Notes: generated from the letters alone by a model not told the origin. DNA of 64,000 nucleotides from Flavobacterium zepuense (GCF_007097145.1 NZ_VJVZ01000004.1:248001-312000), one strand, 5' to 3'. Positions 22,825 to 31,675 are shown, counted from the first letter of the stretch. Numbers and translations: made by a program.

Positions 22825-25674
22825 ATGAAAACAGATGCTTTCGCTTTAAGGCATATTGGCCCGAGGGAGAATGACCTCCAACATATGTTTAAAACAATTG
22901 GCGTAGAGTCTATCGACCAATTAATATATGAAACGCTACCGGACGACATCCGTTTAAAGGCACCTTTAAACCTGGAGCCGGCGCTAACAGAATATGAATA
23001 CCTAAACCACATTACACAGTTAGGTAACAAAAACAAAGTATACAGGTCGTACATAGGTTTGGGCTACCACCCTGCTATTGTACCCGCTCCTATTCAGCGT
23101 AATATTTTCGAAAATCCGGGATGGTATACTGCTTACACACCTTACCAGGCCGAAATTGCACAAGGCCGTTTAGAAGCTTTGCTTAACTACCAAACTACAG
23201 TTATTGAGCTTAGCGGTATGGAAATTGCCAATGCATCGTTGTTAGATGAAGGTACCGCAGCTGCCGAGGCTATGGCGCTTTTATTTGATGTGCGCACCCG
23301 CGACCAAAAGAAAAACCACGTTGCAAAATTCTTTGTGTCCGAAGAGATACTTCCACAAACCCTTTCGGTGCTTCAAACACGTTCTACGCCAATTGGTGTT
23401 GAGCTTGTTATTGGCAACCACGAAGAGTTTGATTTTTCTGATGAGTTCTTCGGAGCCATCCTTCAGTACCCTGGCAAATTTGGCCAGGTTCATGATTATG
23501 CATCGTTTATAAGCAGTGCAAAGGCAAAAGATATTAAAGTTGCTGTAGCGGCCGATATCCTTAGCCTTGTAAAGCTAACCTCACCTGGCGAACTTGGAGC
23601 CGATGTTGTGGTAGGTACTACCCAGCGTTTTGGTATCCCAATGGGTTACGGCGGGCCTCACGCGGCTTTCTTTGCCACTAAAGAAGAGTACAAGCGTTCT
23701 ATGCCGGGCAGGATTATTGGTGTTACTATAGATGTTAACGGTAACCGTGCCCTACGTATGGCATTACAAACCCGTGAGCAGCACATTAAACGCGAAAAAG
23801 CTACATCAAACATTTGTACCGCTCAGGTGTTACTTGCTGTTATGGCAGGTATGTATGCAGTTTACCACGGCCCTAAAGGCTTACAGTACATTGCCGATAA
23901 AGTTCATGCAAGTGCGGTAACTACTGCCGATGCGCTGAACAAGCTTGGCGTTTACCAGACTAATACATCATTTTTTGATACTATTTTAGTTAAGGCCGAT
24001 GCTGCTAAAGTTAAGGCTGCTGCCGAGGCTAAAGAGATTAACTTCTACTATGCAGATGCTGATACGGTTGCTATATCTTTCAATGAAACTACATCTATAA
24101 AAGACATTAACGATATTATAGCTGTTTTTGCAGAAGCCACCGGCAAAACTGCAGAGAAAGTTACAACGCTTACCGATGCTGTAAGCATCCCTGAAAACCT
24201 TGTAAGGACATCAGATTTCCTTAAGCATGATGTATTTAACAAATACCACAGCGAAACCGCTTTAATGCGCTATATTAAAAAGCTGGAGCGTTTAGACCTT
24301 GCCCTTAATCATTCTATGATATCGCTTGGCTCTTGCACCATGAAGCTTAACGCCGCAGCAGAAATGCTTCCATTAAGCTACCCAGGGTGGAACAGCATCC
24401 ACCCGTTTGCCCCTATAGAGCAGGCAGAAGGCTACCAAACCATGCTTAAAAAATTAGAAGAGCAGCTTAACGTTATTACCGGCTTTGCAGGTACTACGCT
24501 ACAGCCAAACTCTGGCGCACAAGGCGAATATGCCGGCCTTATGGTTATACGTGCGTACCAAAAATCTATTGGCCAGGAGCACCGTAACATTGCGCTTATC
24601 CCGGCTTCGGCACATGGTACTAACCCTGCTACTGCCCACATGGCCGGTATGGAGGTTGTAGTTACTAAAACATCCGAAAACGGAAATATTGATGTAGAAG
24701 ACCTAAGGGCTAAAGCTATCTTACACAAAGATAACCTTGCCTGTTTAATGGTTACTTACCCGTCTACCCACGGTGTGTATGAGGCTTCTATCATAGAGGT
24801 TATCAAAATCATACACGAAAATGGTGGACAGGTTTATATGGATGGTGCTAACATGAATGCACAGGTTGGCTTAACCAACCCGGGCCACATTGGTGCCGAC
24901 GTTTGCCACCTTAACCTGCACAAAACTTTCGCTATACCTCACGGTGGCGGTGGCCCGGGCGTAGGCCCTATTTGTGTGGCTAAACACCTTGTTCCTTTCT
25001 TACCTACCAACCCGGTAATTACAACAGGTGGAGACAGCGCTATTACAGCTATTTCTGCTGCACCATGGGGGTCGGCATTAGTTTGCCTTATTTCTTACGG
25101 TTATATTACCATGCTGGGCGAAGAAGGCTTAACAAGCTCTACACACCACGCTATACTTAATGCTAACTATATTAAAGAAAGGCTTGCAGGCCATTACGAT
25201 ACGCTTTACACAGGCGAAATGAACCGTGCTGCCCACGAAATGATCTTAGAATGCCGTCCGTTTAAGGCGAATGGTATTGAGGTTACCGATATTGCCAAGC
25301 GTTTGATGGACTACGGTTTCCACGCGCCAACAGTATCGTTCCCGGTTGCAGGTACATTGATGATAGAGCCTACTGAAAGTGAAAACCTTGAGGAGCTTGA
25401 CCGTTTTTGCGATGCGATGATCTCTATCCGTAAGGAAATAGACGAAGCAAGCGCTGACGACAAAAACAACGTGCTGAAAAATTCTCCGCACACGTTAGCT
25501 ATGCTTACTACAGATAACTGGGTACTGCCTTACACACGTGAAAAAGCAGCGTTCCCGCTTGATTATCTTCATGAAAATAAATTCTGGCCCGGAGTACGCA
25601 GGGTAGACGACGCTTATGGCGACCGAAACCTGATTTGCTCTTGTGCGCCTATCGAGGCGTATATGGAAAATTAA
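22825..25674 (+). CDS. gcvP: Glycine dehydrogenase (decarboxylating), P-protein
   Basis: The full-length fused P-protein of the glycine cleavage system (949 residues, usual length). It decarboxylates glycine with pyridoxal phosphate and passes the aminomethyl group to the lipoyl H-protein. The N-terminal half begins FALRHIGPRENDLQHMFK and contains TPYQAEIAQGRLEALLNYQT; the C-terminal half holds SLGSCTMKLNAAAEMLP, SAHGTNPATAHMAGM and the PLP site HLNLHKTFAIPHGGGGPGVGP with Lys700. I start it at MKTDAFALRH; a GTG-initiated extension to 22795 overlaps the promoter. It stands alone, with a strong terminator at 25679, so H- and T-protein genes are elsewhere. Confidence 0.97.
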   Translation: MKTDAFALRHIGPRENDLQHMFKTIGVESIDQLIYETLPDDIRLKAPLNLEPALTEYEYLNHITQLGNKNKVYRSYIGLGYHPAIVPAPIQRNIFENPGWYTAYTPYQAEIAQGRLEALLNYQTTVIELSGMEIANASLLDEGTAAAEAMALLFDVRTRDQKKNHVAKFFVSEEILPQTLSVLQTRSTPIGVELVIGNHEEFDFSDEFFGAILQYPGKFGQVHDYASFISSAKAKDIKVAVAADILSLVKLTSPGELGADVVVGTTQRFGIPMGYGGPHAAFFATKEEYKRSMPGRIIGVTIDVNGNRALRMALQTREQHIKREKATSNICTAQVLLAVMAGMYAVYHGPKGLQYIADKVHASAVTTADALNKLGVYQTNTSFFDTILVKADAAKVKAAAEAKEINFYYADADTVAISFNETTSIKDINDIIAVFAEATGKTAEKVTTLTDAVSIPENLVRTSDFLKHDVFNKYHSETALMRYIKKLERLDLALNHSMISLGSCTMKLNAAAEMLPLSYPGWNSIHPFAPIEQAEGYQTMLKKLEEQLNVITGFAGTTLQPNSGAQGEYAGLMVIRAYQKSIGQEHRNIALIPASAHGTNPATAHMAGMEVVVTKTSENGNIDVEDLRAKAILHKDNLACLMVTYPSTHGVYEASIIEVIKIIHENGGQVYMDGANMNAQVGLTNPGHIGADVCHLNLHKTFAIPHGGGGPGVGPICVAKHLVPFLPTNPVITTGGDSAITAISAAPWGSALVCLISYGYITMLGEEGLTSSTHHAILNANYIKERLAGHYDTLYTGEMNRAAHEMILECRPFKANGIEVTDIAKRLMDYGFHAPTVSFPVAGTLMIEPTESENLEELDRFCDAMISIRKEIDEASADDKNNVLKNSPHTLAMLTTDNWVLPYTREKAAFPLDYLHENKFWPGVRRVDDAYGDRNLICSCAPIEAYMEN

Positions 25675-25678
25675 TTAT

Positions 25679-25709
25679 AATGGCTGCCTAATAAGCAGCC
25701 ATTTTTTTT
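25679..25709 (+). terminator. gcvP terminator
   Basis: AATGGCTGC pairs with GCAGCCATT (9 bp, 7-nt loop), then eight Ts; its T-run touches the start of the inverted repeat at 25708. Confidence 0.8.
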
Positions 25710-25782
25710 GCCACGAATTACACTAATCATCACAAATTTAAAGGCTTTACAGATTAGTGACGATTAGTGTAATTCGTGGCAA
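25708..25782. repeat. Perfect 21-bp inverted repeat with 33-nt spacer
   Basis: TTGCCACGAATTACACTAAT(C) at 25708-25728 is exactly complementary to 25762-25782. The spacer carries a further AGATTAGTGA copy of the arm. GCCACGAATTACAC...AATTCGTGGC motifs are scattered through many flavobacterial genomes, so this is most likely one member of a dispersed hairpin family. Confidence 0.85.
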
Positions 25783-25798
25783 ACATTTTTAAATTATT

Positions 25799-26170
25799 AT
25801 GAAAGACTTAGAAAACAGGGCCGACCTGGAGCTACTTATGGCAACTTTTTATGGAAGGCTTTTAGCTGACCCCGCCATAAATTATATATTTACGGATGTT
25901 GCTAAGATTGACCTCCCCTCCCACTTACCCCAAATTACCGATTTTTGGGAGCAGGTGCTTTTTCACACCGGAGGCTATAAAGCTAACGTAATGCAGCTTC
26001 ATATTGAGCTAAATAGCAAGGAGAAACTCACTAAAACGCATTTTGAAAGCTGGCTGAGCCATTTTTTTAAGGCAGTTGATGATTTATTTAAAGGCAATAA
26101 TTCGGAAATAATAAAAACACGGGCACAATCGGTGGCTACAGTTATGGAAATTAAGCTTTACAGCAAATAA
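25799..26170 (+). CDS. Group III truncated haemoglobin
   Basis: A 123-residue globin of the 2-on-2 type. The sequence LMATFYGRLLADPAINYIF corresponds to helices A-B, LPSHLPQITDFWEQVLFHTGGYKANVMQLHIEL to helices C-E with the conserved FWE and LF, and LTKTHFESWLSHFFKAVDDLF to helices F-G with the proximal His in THFESWL, the arrangement of group III globins. Such proteins bind O2 or other small ligands; roles in oxygen or NO chemistry are suggested for some. It starts 16 nt after the dispersed inverted repeat and is followed by a separately promoted FabH-like gene. Confidence 0.88.
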   Translation: MKDLENRADLELLMATFYGRLLADPAINYIFTDVAKIDLPSHLPQITDFWEQVLFHTGGYKANVMQLHIELNSKEKLTKTHFESWLSHFFKAVDDLFKGNNSEIIKTRAQSVATVMEIKLYSK

Positions 26171-26245
26171 ATTTAGCAAATTATCATAATATTAATTTTT
26201 TACATGCATTAACAATAATTTATATGCAAGCATAGTATTTTTATA

Positions 26246-26275
26246 TTGTTTTAACATTAATTATATCTAAATTTA
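26246..26275 (+). promoter_or_regulatory. Likely promoter of the FabH-like gene
   Basis: TTG at 26246-26248, 19-nt spacer, then TAAATTTA at 26268-26275 (one mismatch to TAnnTTTG), 32 nt before the ATG, within a very AT-rich stretch. Confidence 0.5.
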
Positions 26276-26307
26276 GCCTCAAAATAAACAAATCTTAGAT
26301 TCCAGTA

Positions 26308-27369
26308 ATGAACATTAAAATCACCGGTTCCGGGAGCTATATCCCTACCCGCATTATTGCAAATGCAGATTTTGCCAGCCATAAGTTTTTAGATGAGGCT
26401 GGTACGCTTTTATCACATTCCAATGAGGTAATCGCAGAAAAATTCAGGCAGATAACCGGTATCGATGAACGCCGTTATGGAGAAGATGATTTAGTAACAT
26501 CTGACATTGCTTTTTTTGCAGCTGAACGGGCAATAGAAGATGCAGGTATCGACCCTGAAACGCTGGATTATATAATTTTTGCCCACAACTTTGGTAATGT
26601 AAAAGCAGGCACTATACAAACCGACCTGCTGCCGAGCCTTGCCGCAAGGGTAAAACACAGCCTTAGGATCAAGAATCCCAAATGCGTAGCCTATGATATC
26701 CTTTTTGGATGCCCGGGCTGGGTGGAAGGCGTTATACAGGCGCAGGCCTATATAAAGTCGGGTATGGCAAAACGCTGCCTTGTTATAGGTGCCGAAATGC
26801 TATCGCGCGTGGCCGACCCTCACGACAGGGACAGCATGATATACAGCGATGGTGCCGGTGCCAGCATTATTGAAGGCACACCCGATGGCGACCGTGGCGT
26901 ACTTGCACACGTTACGGCATCTTATACGTATGATGAAGCGTATTTTATGTTCTTTGGCGGTTCATACAACCAGGAGCACGATCAGGACGTTCGCTATATA
27001 AAAATGTATGGCCGTAAGATATATGAATTCGCACTTAGCCGTGTGCCACAGGCAATGAAAGAATGCCTTGAAAACAGTGGCGTTGCTATAGGCGACCTTA
27101 AAAAGATATTAATTCACCAGGCTAACGAAAAAATGGACGAAGCCATTGTGCAGCGTTTCTATAAGCTTTATGACTTGCCAATGCCGGAGCGGGTTATGCC
27201 AATGAGCATTCATAAATTAGGCAATAGCAGCGTAGCTACCGTTCCTACGCTTTATGATATGATGCTTAAAGGCCAGCTAAAAGACCAGGAACTTAATAAA
27301 GGCGATGTGGTATTGTTTGCATCGGTAGGTGCAGGTATGAACATCAATGCTATTGTATATAAGATATAA
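26308..27369 (+). CDS. 3-oxoacyl-ACP synthase III family protein (FabH-like)
   Basis: A 353-residue thiolase-fold condensing enzyme. The catalytic triad is complete: Cys135 in FGCPGW, His270 in LIHQANEKM and Asn306 in LGNSSVATVPTLYD. Other landmarks are ITGIDERRYGEDDLVTSDIAFFAAERAIEDAGIDP, IYSDGAGASIIEG and FASVGAGMNINAIVY. FabH starts fatty acid synthesis by joining acetyl-CoA or a branched acyl-CoA to malonyl-ACP; related proteins make ketones or specialised lipids. It is not beside plsX, fabD or rpmF, where the housekeeping fabH usually lies, and its insert TYDEAYFMFFGGSYNQEHDQDVRYIKMYG is unlike standard FabH, so a paralogue with a different acyl substrate is likely. Confidence 0.85.
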   Translation: MNIKITGSGSYIPTRIIANADFASHKFLDEAGTLLSHSNEVIAEKFRQITGIDERRYGEDDLVTSDIAFFAAERAIEDAGIDPETLDYIIFAHNFGNVKAGTIQTDLLPSLAARVKHSLRIKNPKCVAYDILFGCPGWVEGVIQAQAYIKSGMAKRCLVIGAEMLSRVADPHDRDSMIYSDGAGASIIEGTPDGDRGVLAHVTASYTYDEAYFMFFGGSYNQEHDQDVRYIKMYGRKIYEFALSRVPQAMKECLENSGVAIGDLKKILIHQANEKMDEAIVQRFYKLYDLPMPERVMPMSIHKLGNSSVATVPTLYDMMLKGQLKDQELNKGDVVLFASVGAGMNINAIVYKI

Positions 27370-27392
27370 CGTTATGTTATTTTAAGATAGTA

Positions 27393-27420
27393 AAAGCTGC
27401 ACGAAAGTGTGGCTTTTTTT
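27393..27420 (+). terminator. Terminator of the FabH-like gene
   Basis: AAAGCTGCAC pairs with GTGTGGCTTT (two G-U pairs) around GAAA and continues into seven Ts. Confidence 0.65.
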
Positions 27421-27434
27421 ATGGCGCTGCAGAT

Positions 27435-27585
27435 AGCCCTGGAAGGGCGGCATGTTTATAGCAGAAAATAGCGACACAATTTCTTAGCTACGGAGGAGCG
27501 GCATATTAATTTACATGCCGCTCTCCTCCGTAGCTCAAAAACTTTGCTTAAGAATTTTCTATAAATATATCGCTCCTCTGGAGCT
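27435..27585. repeat. Nested inverted-repeat element of four related 19-nt modules
   Basis: Four copies of a module like AGCTACGGAGGAGCGGCAT occur: plus copies at 27435-27453 and 27486-27504, minus copies at 27515-27535 (two extra bases) and 27567-27585. The inner pair forms an almost perfect 19-bp hairpin; the outer pair, extended by TTTATAG..AAAAT, forms a second imperfect stem around it. No frame is present. Related GCTCC(G/T)GAGGAGC units are common in Bacteroidota spacers. Confidence 0.75.
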
Positions 27586-27600
27586 AAGAAACGTCTTAAA

Positions 27601-29073
27601 TTAGCCTCTAATCTTAGCTAAAGCCATATCAGCCCATACATTTACCTGGTACACCAATCGTAGTTTATAAACTGCCACAACATTAATAAGGATGGACAGT
27701 CCCGTTTTATAGATAAGGTTAATGATGTGCGATTCAAAATCAGGTAAGAAATAAATAGCAGTACCGGAGATTGCAAAGATCAATGCCAGTTTAGCAAAGC
27801 TTTTATCAAAAGGCAGCAGGCCGAATTTCTTATAAATAAACAGCAGTTTAGAGATGTTGAAAAGCGTCATACTCACAAATGAGGCATACGCCACACCCAT
27901 AATCCCTGTGTCGGTATAATAAATAAAATACAGGTTAAGCGATACGTTTAGGAATATCAAAACCAAAATTGCCACCAGGTTAAAGCGGTAGTATTTAGAG
28001 TAGGTAATAATTTCTCCGTTAAAGCCTGTAGCCATGTTTATAAGTACGCTAAAACCCAGCACAATAATAACAGGAATGGTATCTTTAAGTTTTTCGTAAG
28101 CCGGCAGGATTCTGAATAGATCTTCTATCCCAAGGAAAATACAACTGTACAGCACCGCCCCAATAAAAAAGAGCAGGCGGGCAATTTCTTTATATTTAAT
28201 ATCGAGGTCTTTAAAATTACCGTTTTTTAAGTAAGTGGATATTATAGGCGCATATAGCGCAAACATACCAATAGCAGGAATTTGCAATGTAGAAGCCAGT
28301 GTAACTGCATTGCTAAACACACCGTTAGCTTCTTCGGATATCATATTAAATATAATAATACCGTCTATCCTAAAGGCAAGCAGCGATCCTAAGCTTCCGG
28401 CAAAAGAGTAAAGGCTGTACCTAAAATAATCTTTACGCGAAATTTGCCCAAACAAGGTTTTAAAGCGGTAGTTAAAGCCGGGATTAAAACGCTTAAATAG
28501 GTAAATAGCTGTTAAAACAAATATTACAGCATAACTAACGGCATACCATAGTAAAGAAGTATCTTCGGTAAGTATATTTCTCAATAGTAGCAGAAATATA
28601 ACAGGCAACGCTACTTTTGGAAAAATCTTTTCGTAAAGCGTAGGCACGGCAATTTTTTGCAGGTCCTGTGCCTGTTTTTTAAACAGTTCCACATAGGCCA
28701 TAGATACAGCTATAGGGAAAGCAAAGTAGAGCAAATAACTATCTTCACTTTTAAGGCCAATATTGTAAATAAATATTCCGGCTAACACTAATATACTTAT
28801 TATAAACACTGAGATAAGGCTGTAATTAAATAACTGCTTACGATAGTGCTCCTGTAATGCGGGGTAAAATTTTATAAGTGCCTGGGAAGCCCCTAAAACC
28901 ATTATCGGGTACAACAGTTGCCAAATGTTATCTACATACCGCACAGTACCCAGAAATCCGTAATCTTCAGGATAAATAAATAAGGCCGAAACAATACCTA
29001 TGACCGTACCCATATAATTAATAATGGCGTAAAGCACAACCTGTTTCATGGGCGCTACTTTTTCTTTCCCCAT
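27601..29073 (-). CDS. Polysaccharide flippase (Wzx/MATE-like oligosaccharide exporter)
   Basis: A 490-residue protein with about 14 membrane helices, of the polysaccharide biosynthesis/oligosaccharide flippase family in the MVF/MATE superfamily. The N-terminus MKQVVLYAIINYMGTVIGIVSALFIYPEDYGFLGTVRYVDN is typical, as is the central SFAGSLGSLLAFRIDGIIIFNMISEEANGVFSNAVTLASTLQIP. Such proteins move lipid-linked glycans across the inner membrane. The start overlaps the stop of the upstream glycosyltransferase by one base (TAATG), so the two are translated together. It sits alone with glycosyltransferases rather than in a long O-antigen cluster. Confidence 0.88.
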   Translation of the reverse strand: MGKEKVAPMKQVVLYAIINYMGTVIGIVSALFIYPEDYGFLGTVRYVDNIWQLLYPIMVLGASQALIKFYPALQEHYRKQLFNYSLISVFIISILVLAGIFIYNIGLKSEDSYLLYFAFPIAVSMAYVELFKKQAQDLQKIAVPTLYEKIFPKVALPVIFLLLLRNILTEDTSLLWYAVSYAVIFVLTAIYLFKRFNPGFNYRFKTLFGQISRKDYFRYSLYSFAGSLGSLLAFRIDGIIIFNMISEEANGVFSNAVTLASTLQIPAIGMFALYAPIISTYLKNGNFKDLDIKYKEIARLLFFIGAVLYSCIFLGIEDLFRILPAYEKLKDTIPVIIVLGFSVLINMATGFNGEIITYSKYYRFNLVAILVLIFLNVSLNLYFIYYTDTGIMGVAYASFVSMTLFNISKLLFIYKKFGLLPFDKSFAKLALIFAISGTAIYFLPDFESHIINLIYKTGLSILINVVAVYKLRLVYQVNVWADMALAKIRG

Positions 29074-29942
29074 TATTTGGCGTTATTGCGGGCGGCGCTT
29101 ACCTGCCCTGTTTTAAAAAGCATCGTGATATAGTAGCCCGCCAGTTTAAGAAATAAGTGCATGGCTTTTCCGGCTCCGTAAAATTTAGCGAAGTACTTTG
29201 GCAAGCCCACCACTTCTTTTAAACCCAAAATCCATGCCTTTGCGAAGCTATGCCCCGGATTAATCAACGTTGATAATATTTTATACTGGCTTTGGGTAAC
29301 ATCTTTATTAAAATTGCGGCTAATAATGCGGTCGTGTACAATTTTAGAGTCGGCATCAATGCCAATTAAAAATTTATGATAGGTAACACGGTCGGTATAA
29401 TTACGGTCTTCGCCATAGTGCCCAAAAAGTGGTTCAAAATAGCCTGTCTTTTCTACACAGGTACGGCTAACCAACCATGCGGCGGCGTTTACAAAGGGCA
29501 CGGTAGCAACATTATCTTTTTCAGATGTTTTACGGCTGTTGTACGTAGCAAATGCAGCATCTAAATCAACATCATTACCGGAATAATGCATAGGGCTCGT
29601 AATGCCAAACTGTGGCCTTGCTTCCATTTTTTGCACCAGGCTTTTAACGGTATCGGTAAAAACCCAGGCATCCTGGTTCAGCAAAAAAAGGTAGTCGGCA
29701 CCAAGCTCTAAAGCGCGTTTCATGCCAATATTATTTGCCTTTCCAAAGCCAAGGTTATCGGGGCTTTGTATCAGGTCTACTTCCGGATAGTTTTTAAGAA
29801 GGGCGACAGAATTATCGGTACTGTTGTTATCTACCACAATAATGCGCACAGGATAGGAAGAATGCCGCAGCGAAGTGATATTCTTATCTATCCAGCGGGC
29901 TCCGTTATAGGTTACAATAATTACAAAAACAGTCTTATCCAA
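29073..29942 (-). CDS. Family 2 glycosyltransferase
   Basis: A 289-residue GT2 enzyme of the rhamnosyltransferase-like group. The donor-binding start is VFVIIVTYNGARWIDKNITSL, followed by IIVVDNNSTDNS, LGFGKANNIGMKRALELGADYLFLLNQDAWV, where NQD replaces DxD as in this subgroup, and a late FGHYGEDRNYTDRV with the catalytic-region ED. A short hydrophobic segment near the C-terminus (LKLAGYYITMLF) may associate with the membrane. I choose the TTG at 29942 (LDKTVFVIIV). The in-frame ATG at 29984 would add 14 residues, but a perfect -7 box (29964-29971) lies inside that extension. Coupled to the flippase gene. Expected to add a sugar to a lipid-linked glycan. Confidence 0.82.
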   Translation of the reverse strand: MDKTVFVIIVTYNGARWIDKNITSLRHSSYPVRIIVVDNNSTDNSVALLKNYPEVDLIQSPDNLGFGKANNIGMKRALELGADYLFLLNQDAWVFTDTVKSLVQKMEARPQFGITSPMHYSGNDVDLDAAFATYNSRKTSEKDNVATVPFVNAAAWLVSRTCVEKTGYFEPLFGHYGEDRNYTDRVTYHKFLIGIDADSKIVHDRIISRNFNKDVTQSQYKILSTLINPGHSFAKAWILGLKEVVGLPKYFAKFYGAGKAMHLFLKLAGYYITMLFKTGQVSAARNNAK

Positions 29943-29963
29943 GGTTTCGCTTTTCCGGTAACG

Positions 29964-29971
29964 CAAAAATA
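29964..29971 (-). promoter_or_regulatory. -7 element of the glycosyltransferase-flippase operon
   Basis: Minus-strand TATTTTTG, a perfect TAnnTTTG, 21 nt before the TTG start. A minus-strand TATCTTTA overlaps it at 29970-29977. On the plus strand GATATTTG (29974-29981), one mismatch from consensus, may serve the divergent gene at 30003, so the two promoters would overlap. Confidence 0.45.
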
Positions 29972-30002
29972 AAGATATTTGCATGCACTTCTACACAAAA
30001 AC

Positions 30003-30851
30003 ATGAAATACTACGTCATCATACCTGCACACAACGAAGAAGCCTTTATGGGCGTAACTTTAGAGTCGCTCGCGGCACAAACGCTGCTGCCCGCAAAAGC
30101 CGTTGTGGTTAACGATAACAGCACCGATGGCACGGCCGCTATAGTTACCTCCTTTGCGCAAAAATACCCATGGATAAGCCTTGTAAACAAGCAAAGCGAT
30201 GCTGTGCATATGCCGGGAAGTAAAGTAATACAGGCATTTTTAGCGGGGTACGCCACCGTAGATGAAGATTATGACATTATTGTAAAGCTGGATGCCGACC
30301 TGATACTCCCGCCCGATTATTTTGAAACCGTGATGAATGCGTTTAAAACAGACGATAAAGTGGGCATGGCAGGCGGTTTTGCTTATATAGAAAAAAACGG
30401 CGAGTGGGTTATTGAAAGCCTTACCGATAAAGACCACATTCGCGGGGCGTTTAAGGCATATCGCAAAGCGCTGTTTATGCAAATGGGCGGGCTTAGGCCC
30501 AATATGGGCTGGGACACTGCCGATGAGCTTATAGCCAAATTCTTTAACTGGAAGGTAGTAACCATAAAGCGCCTAAAGGTTAAGCACCTTAAACCTACCG
30601 GAGCTAATTATAACAAAGCTGCCCGTTACAAACAGGGTGAAGCGTTTTACACCTTAGGTTACGGCCTTATAATTACTACTATTGCCGGAGCCAAGCTTGC
30701 CATGCGCAAAAACAAGCCCCTGCTTTTTATAGATTACATTAAAGGGTTTTTAAAGGCTAAAGCCGAAAAAAGGCCTCTTTTAGTAACCAATGAGCAGGCA
30801 AAATTTATTCGCAGCTACCGCTGGAAGAAGATGAAAGCAAAATTGTTTTAA
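30003..30851 (+). CDS. Family 2 glycosyltransferase
   Basis: A 282-residue GT2 enzyme with the usual N-terminal fold: MKYYVIIPAHNEEAFMGVTLESL, AVVVNDNSTDGT, then YDIIVKLDADLILPPDYF with the DxD metal site, and an acceptor-side GMAGGFAYIEKNGEW plus MGWDTADELIAKFF. The C-terminal third is basic (RLKVKHLKPTGANYNKAARYKQGEAF, RWKKMKAKLF) and has one hydrophobic helix, fitting a membrane-associated enzyme. The start at 30003 (MKYYVIIPAHN) is preferred to an ATG at 29979, which would add MHALLHKN. It is divergent from the other GT2 gene and precedes the Mla-type genes by 83 nt. Confidence 0.88.
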   Translation: MKYYVIIPAHNEEAFMGVTLESLAAQTLLPAKAVVVNDNSTDGTAAIVTSFAQKYPWISLVNKQSDAVHMPGSKVIQAFLAGYATVDEDYDIIVKLDADLILPPDYFETVMNAFKTDDKVGMAGGFAYIEKNGEWVIESLTDKDHIRGAFKAYRKALFMQMGGLRPNMGWDTADELIAKFFNWKVVTIKRLKVKHLKPTGANYNKAARYKQGEAFYTLGYGLIITTIAGAKLAMRKNKPLLFIDYIKGFLKAKAEKRPLLVTNEQAKFIRSYRWKKMKAKLF

Positions 30852-30934
30852 TCAGATAAGTATTAAAAAACTATTAACTAACACTAAAAACCGAATACAA
30901 ATCGGTACATTAGCCATTATTTTTTCTAAACTAA

Positions 30935-31675
30935 ATGATTAAAGCGTTAAACCAGATAGGCCGTTATTTCCTTATGTTAAAGGAGGTTTTTAACAAACCC
31001 ACCAAATGGGTGGTTATGAAGCCTTTAATATTTAAGGAAGTTGATGACCTTATTGTAGGATCTATGGGTATTGTTGCCTTTATTTCTTTCTTTATAGGGG
31101 GTGTTGTTGCTATACAAACTGCACTTAACCTTACCAACCCGCTAATACCAAAATCGCTTATTGCTTTTGCAACAAGGCAGTCGGTTATATTGGAGTTTGC
31201 CCCTACTTTTATATCCATCATTATGGCGGGCCGTGCAGGATCGTATATTACGTCGAGTATTGGTACCATGAGGGTTACGGAGCAGATAGATGCACTGGAG
31301 GTTATGGGTGTAAACTCACTTAACTACCTGGTATTCCCTAAGATCATCGCCTTTTTGCTGTACCCATTTGTAATATCAATATCAATGTTCCTGGGTATCC
31401 TGGGTGGATGGTTTGCCGGGGTGTATGGTGGTTTTATATCTAACGACGAATTTATAGGTGGTATACAGCGCGAGTTTATACCGTTCCACATATTTTACGC
31501 CTTTTTTAAAACCTTTTTATTTGGTTTTATTTTAGCAACCGTACCATCGTTCCACGGCTTTTATATGAAGGGTGGCGCGCTTGAGGTTGGTAAAGCCAGT
31601 ACTACTGCGTTTGTATGGACCAGTGTGGCCGTTATCCTTGTAAATTATATTATAACAACGTTACTTTTAAGCTAA
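30935..31675 (+). CDS. mlaE: ABC transporter permease, MlaE family
   Basis: A 246-residue inner-membrane permease of the MlaE/YrbE/TtgB family with about five membrane helices. Landmarks are FISFFIGGVVAIQTALNLTNPLIPKSL, VILEFAPTFISIIMAGRAGSYITSSIGTMRVTEQIDALEVMGVNSLNYLVFPKI with the EQIDAL coupling motif, and the closing VWTSVAVILVNYIITTLLL. MlaE proteins work with an ATPase (MlaF) and a substrate-binding MCE protein (MlaD) to move phospholipids between the inner and outer membranes. The ATPase gene follows with a one-base overlap; no MCE-domain gene is in the next 200 nt, so it must be elsewhere. The symbol is given by family, not proven function. Confidence 0.92.
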   Translation: MIKALNQIGRYFLMLKEVFNKPTKWVVMKPLIFKEVDDLIVGSMGIVAFISFFIGGVVAIQTALNLTNPLIPKSLIAFATRQSVILEFAPTFISIIMAGRAGSYITSSIGTMRVTEQIDALEVMGVNSLNYLVFPKIIAFLLYPFVISISMFLGILGGWFAGVYGGFISNDEFIGGIQREFIPFHIFYAFFKTFLFGFILATVPSFHGFYMKGGALEVGKASTTAFVWTSVAVILVNYIITTLLLS

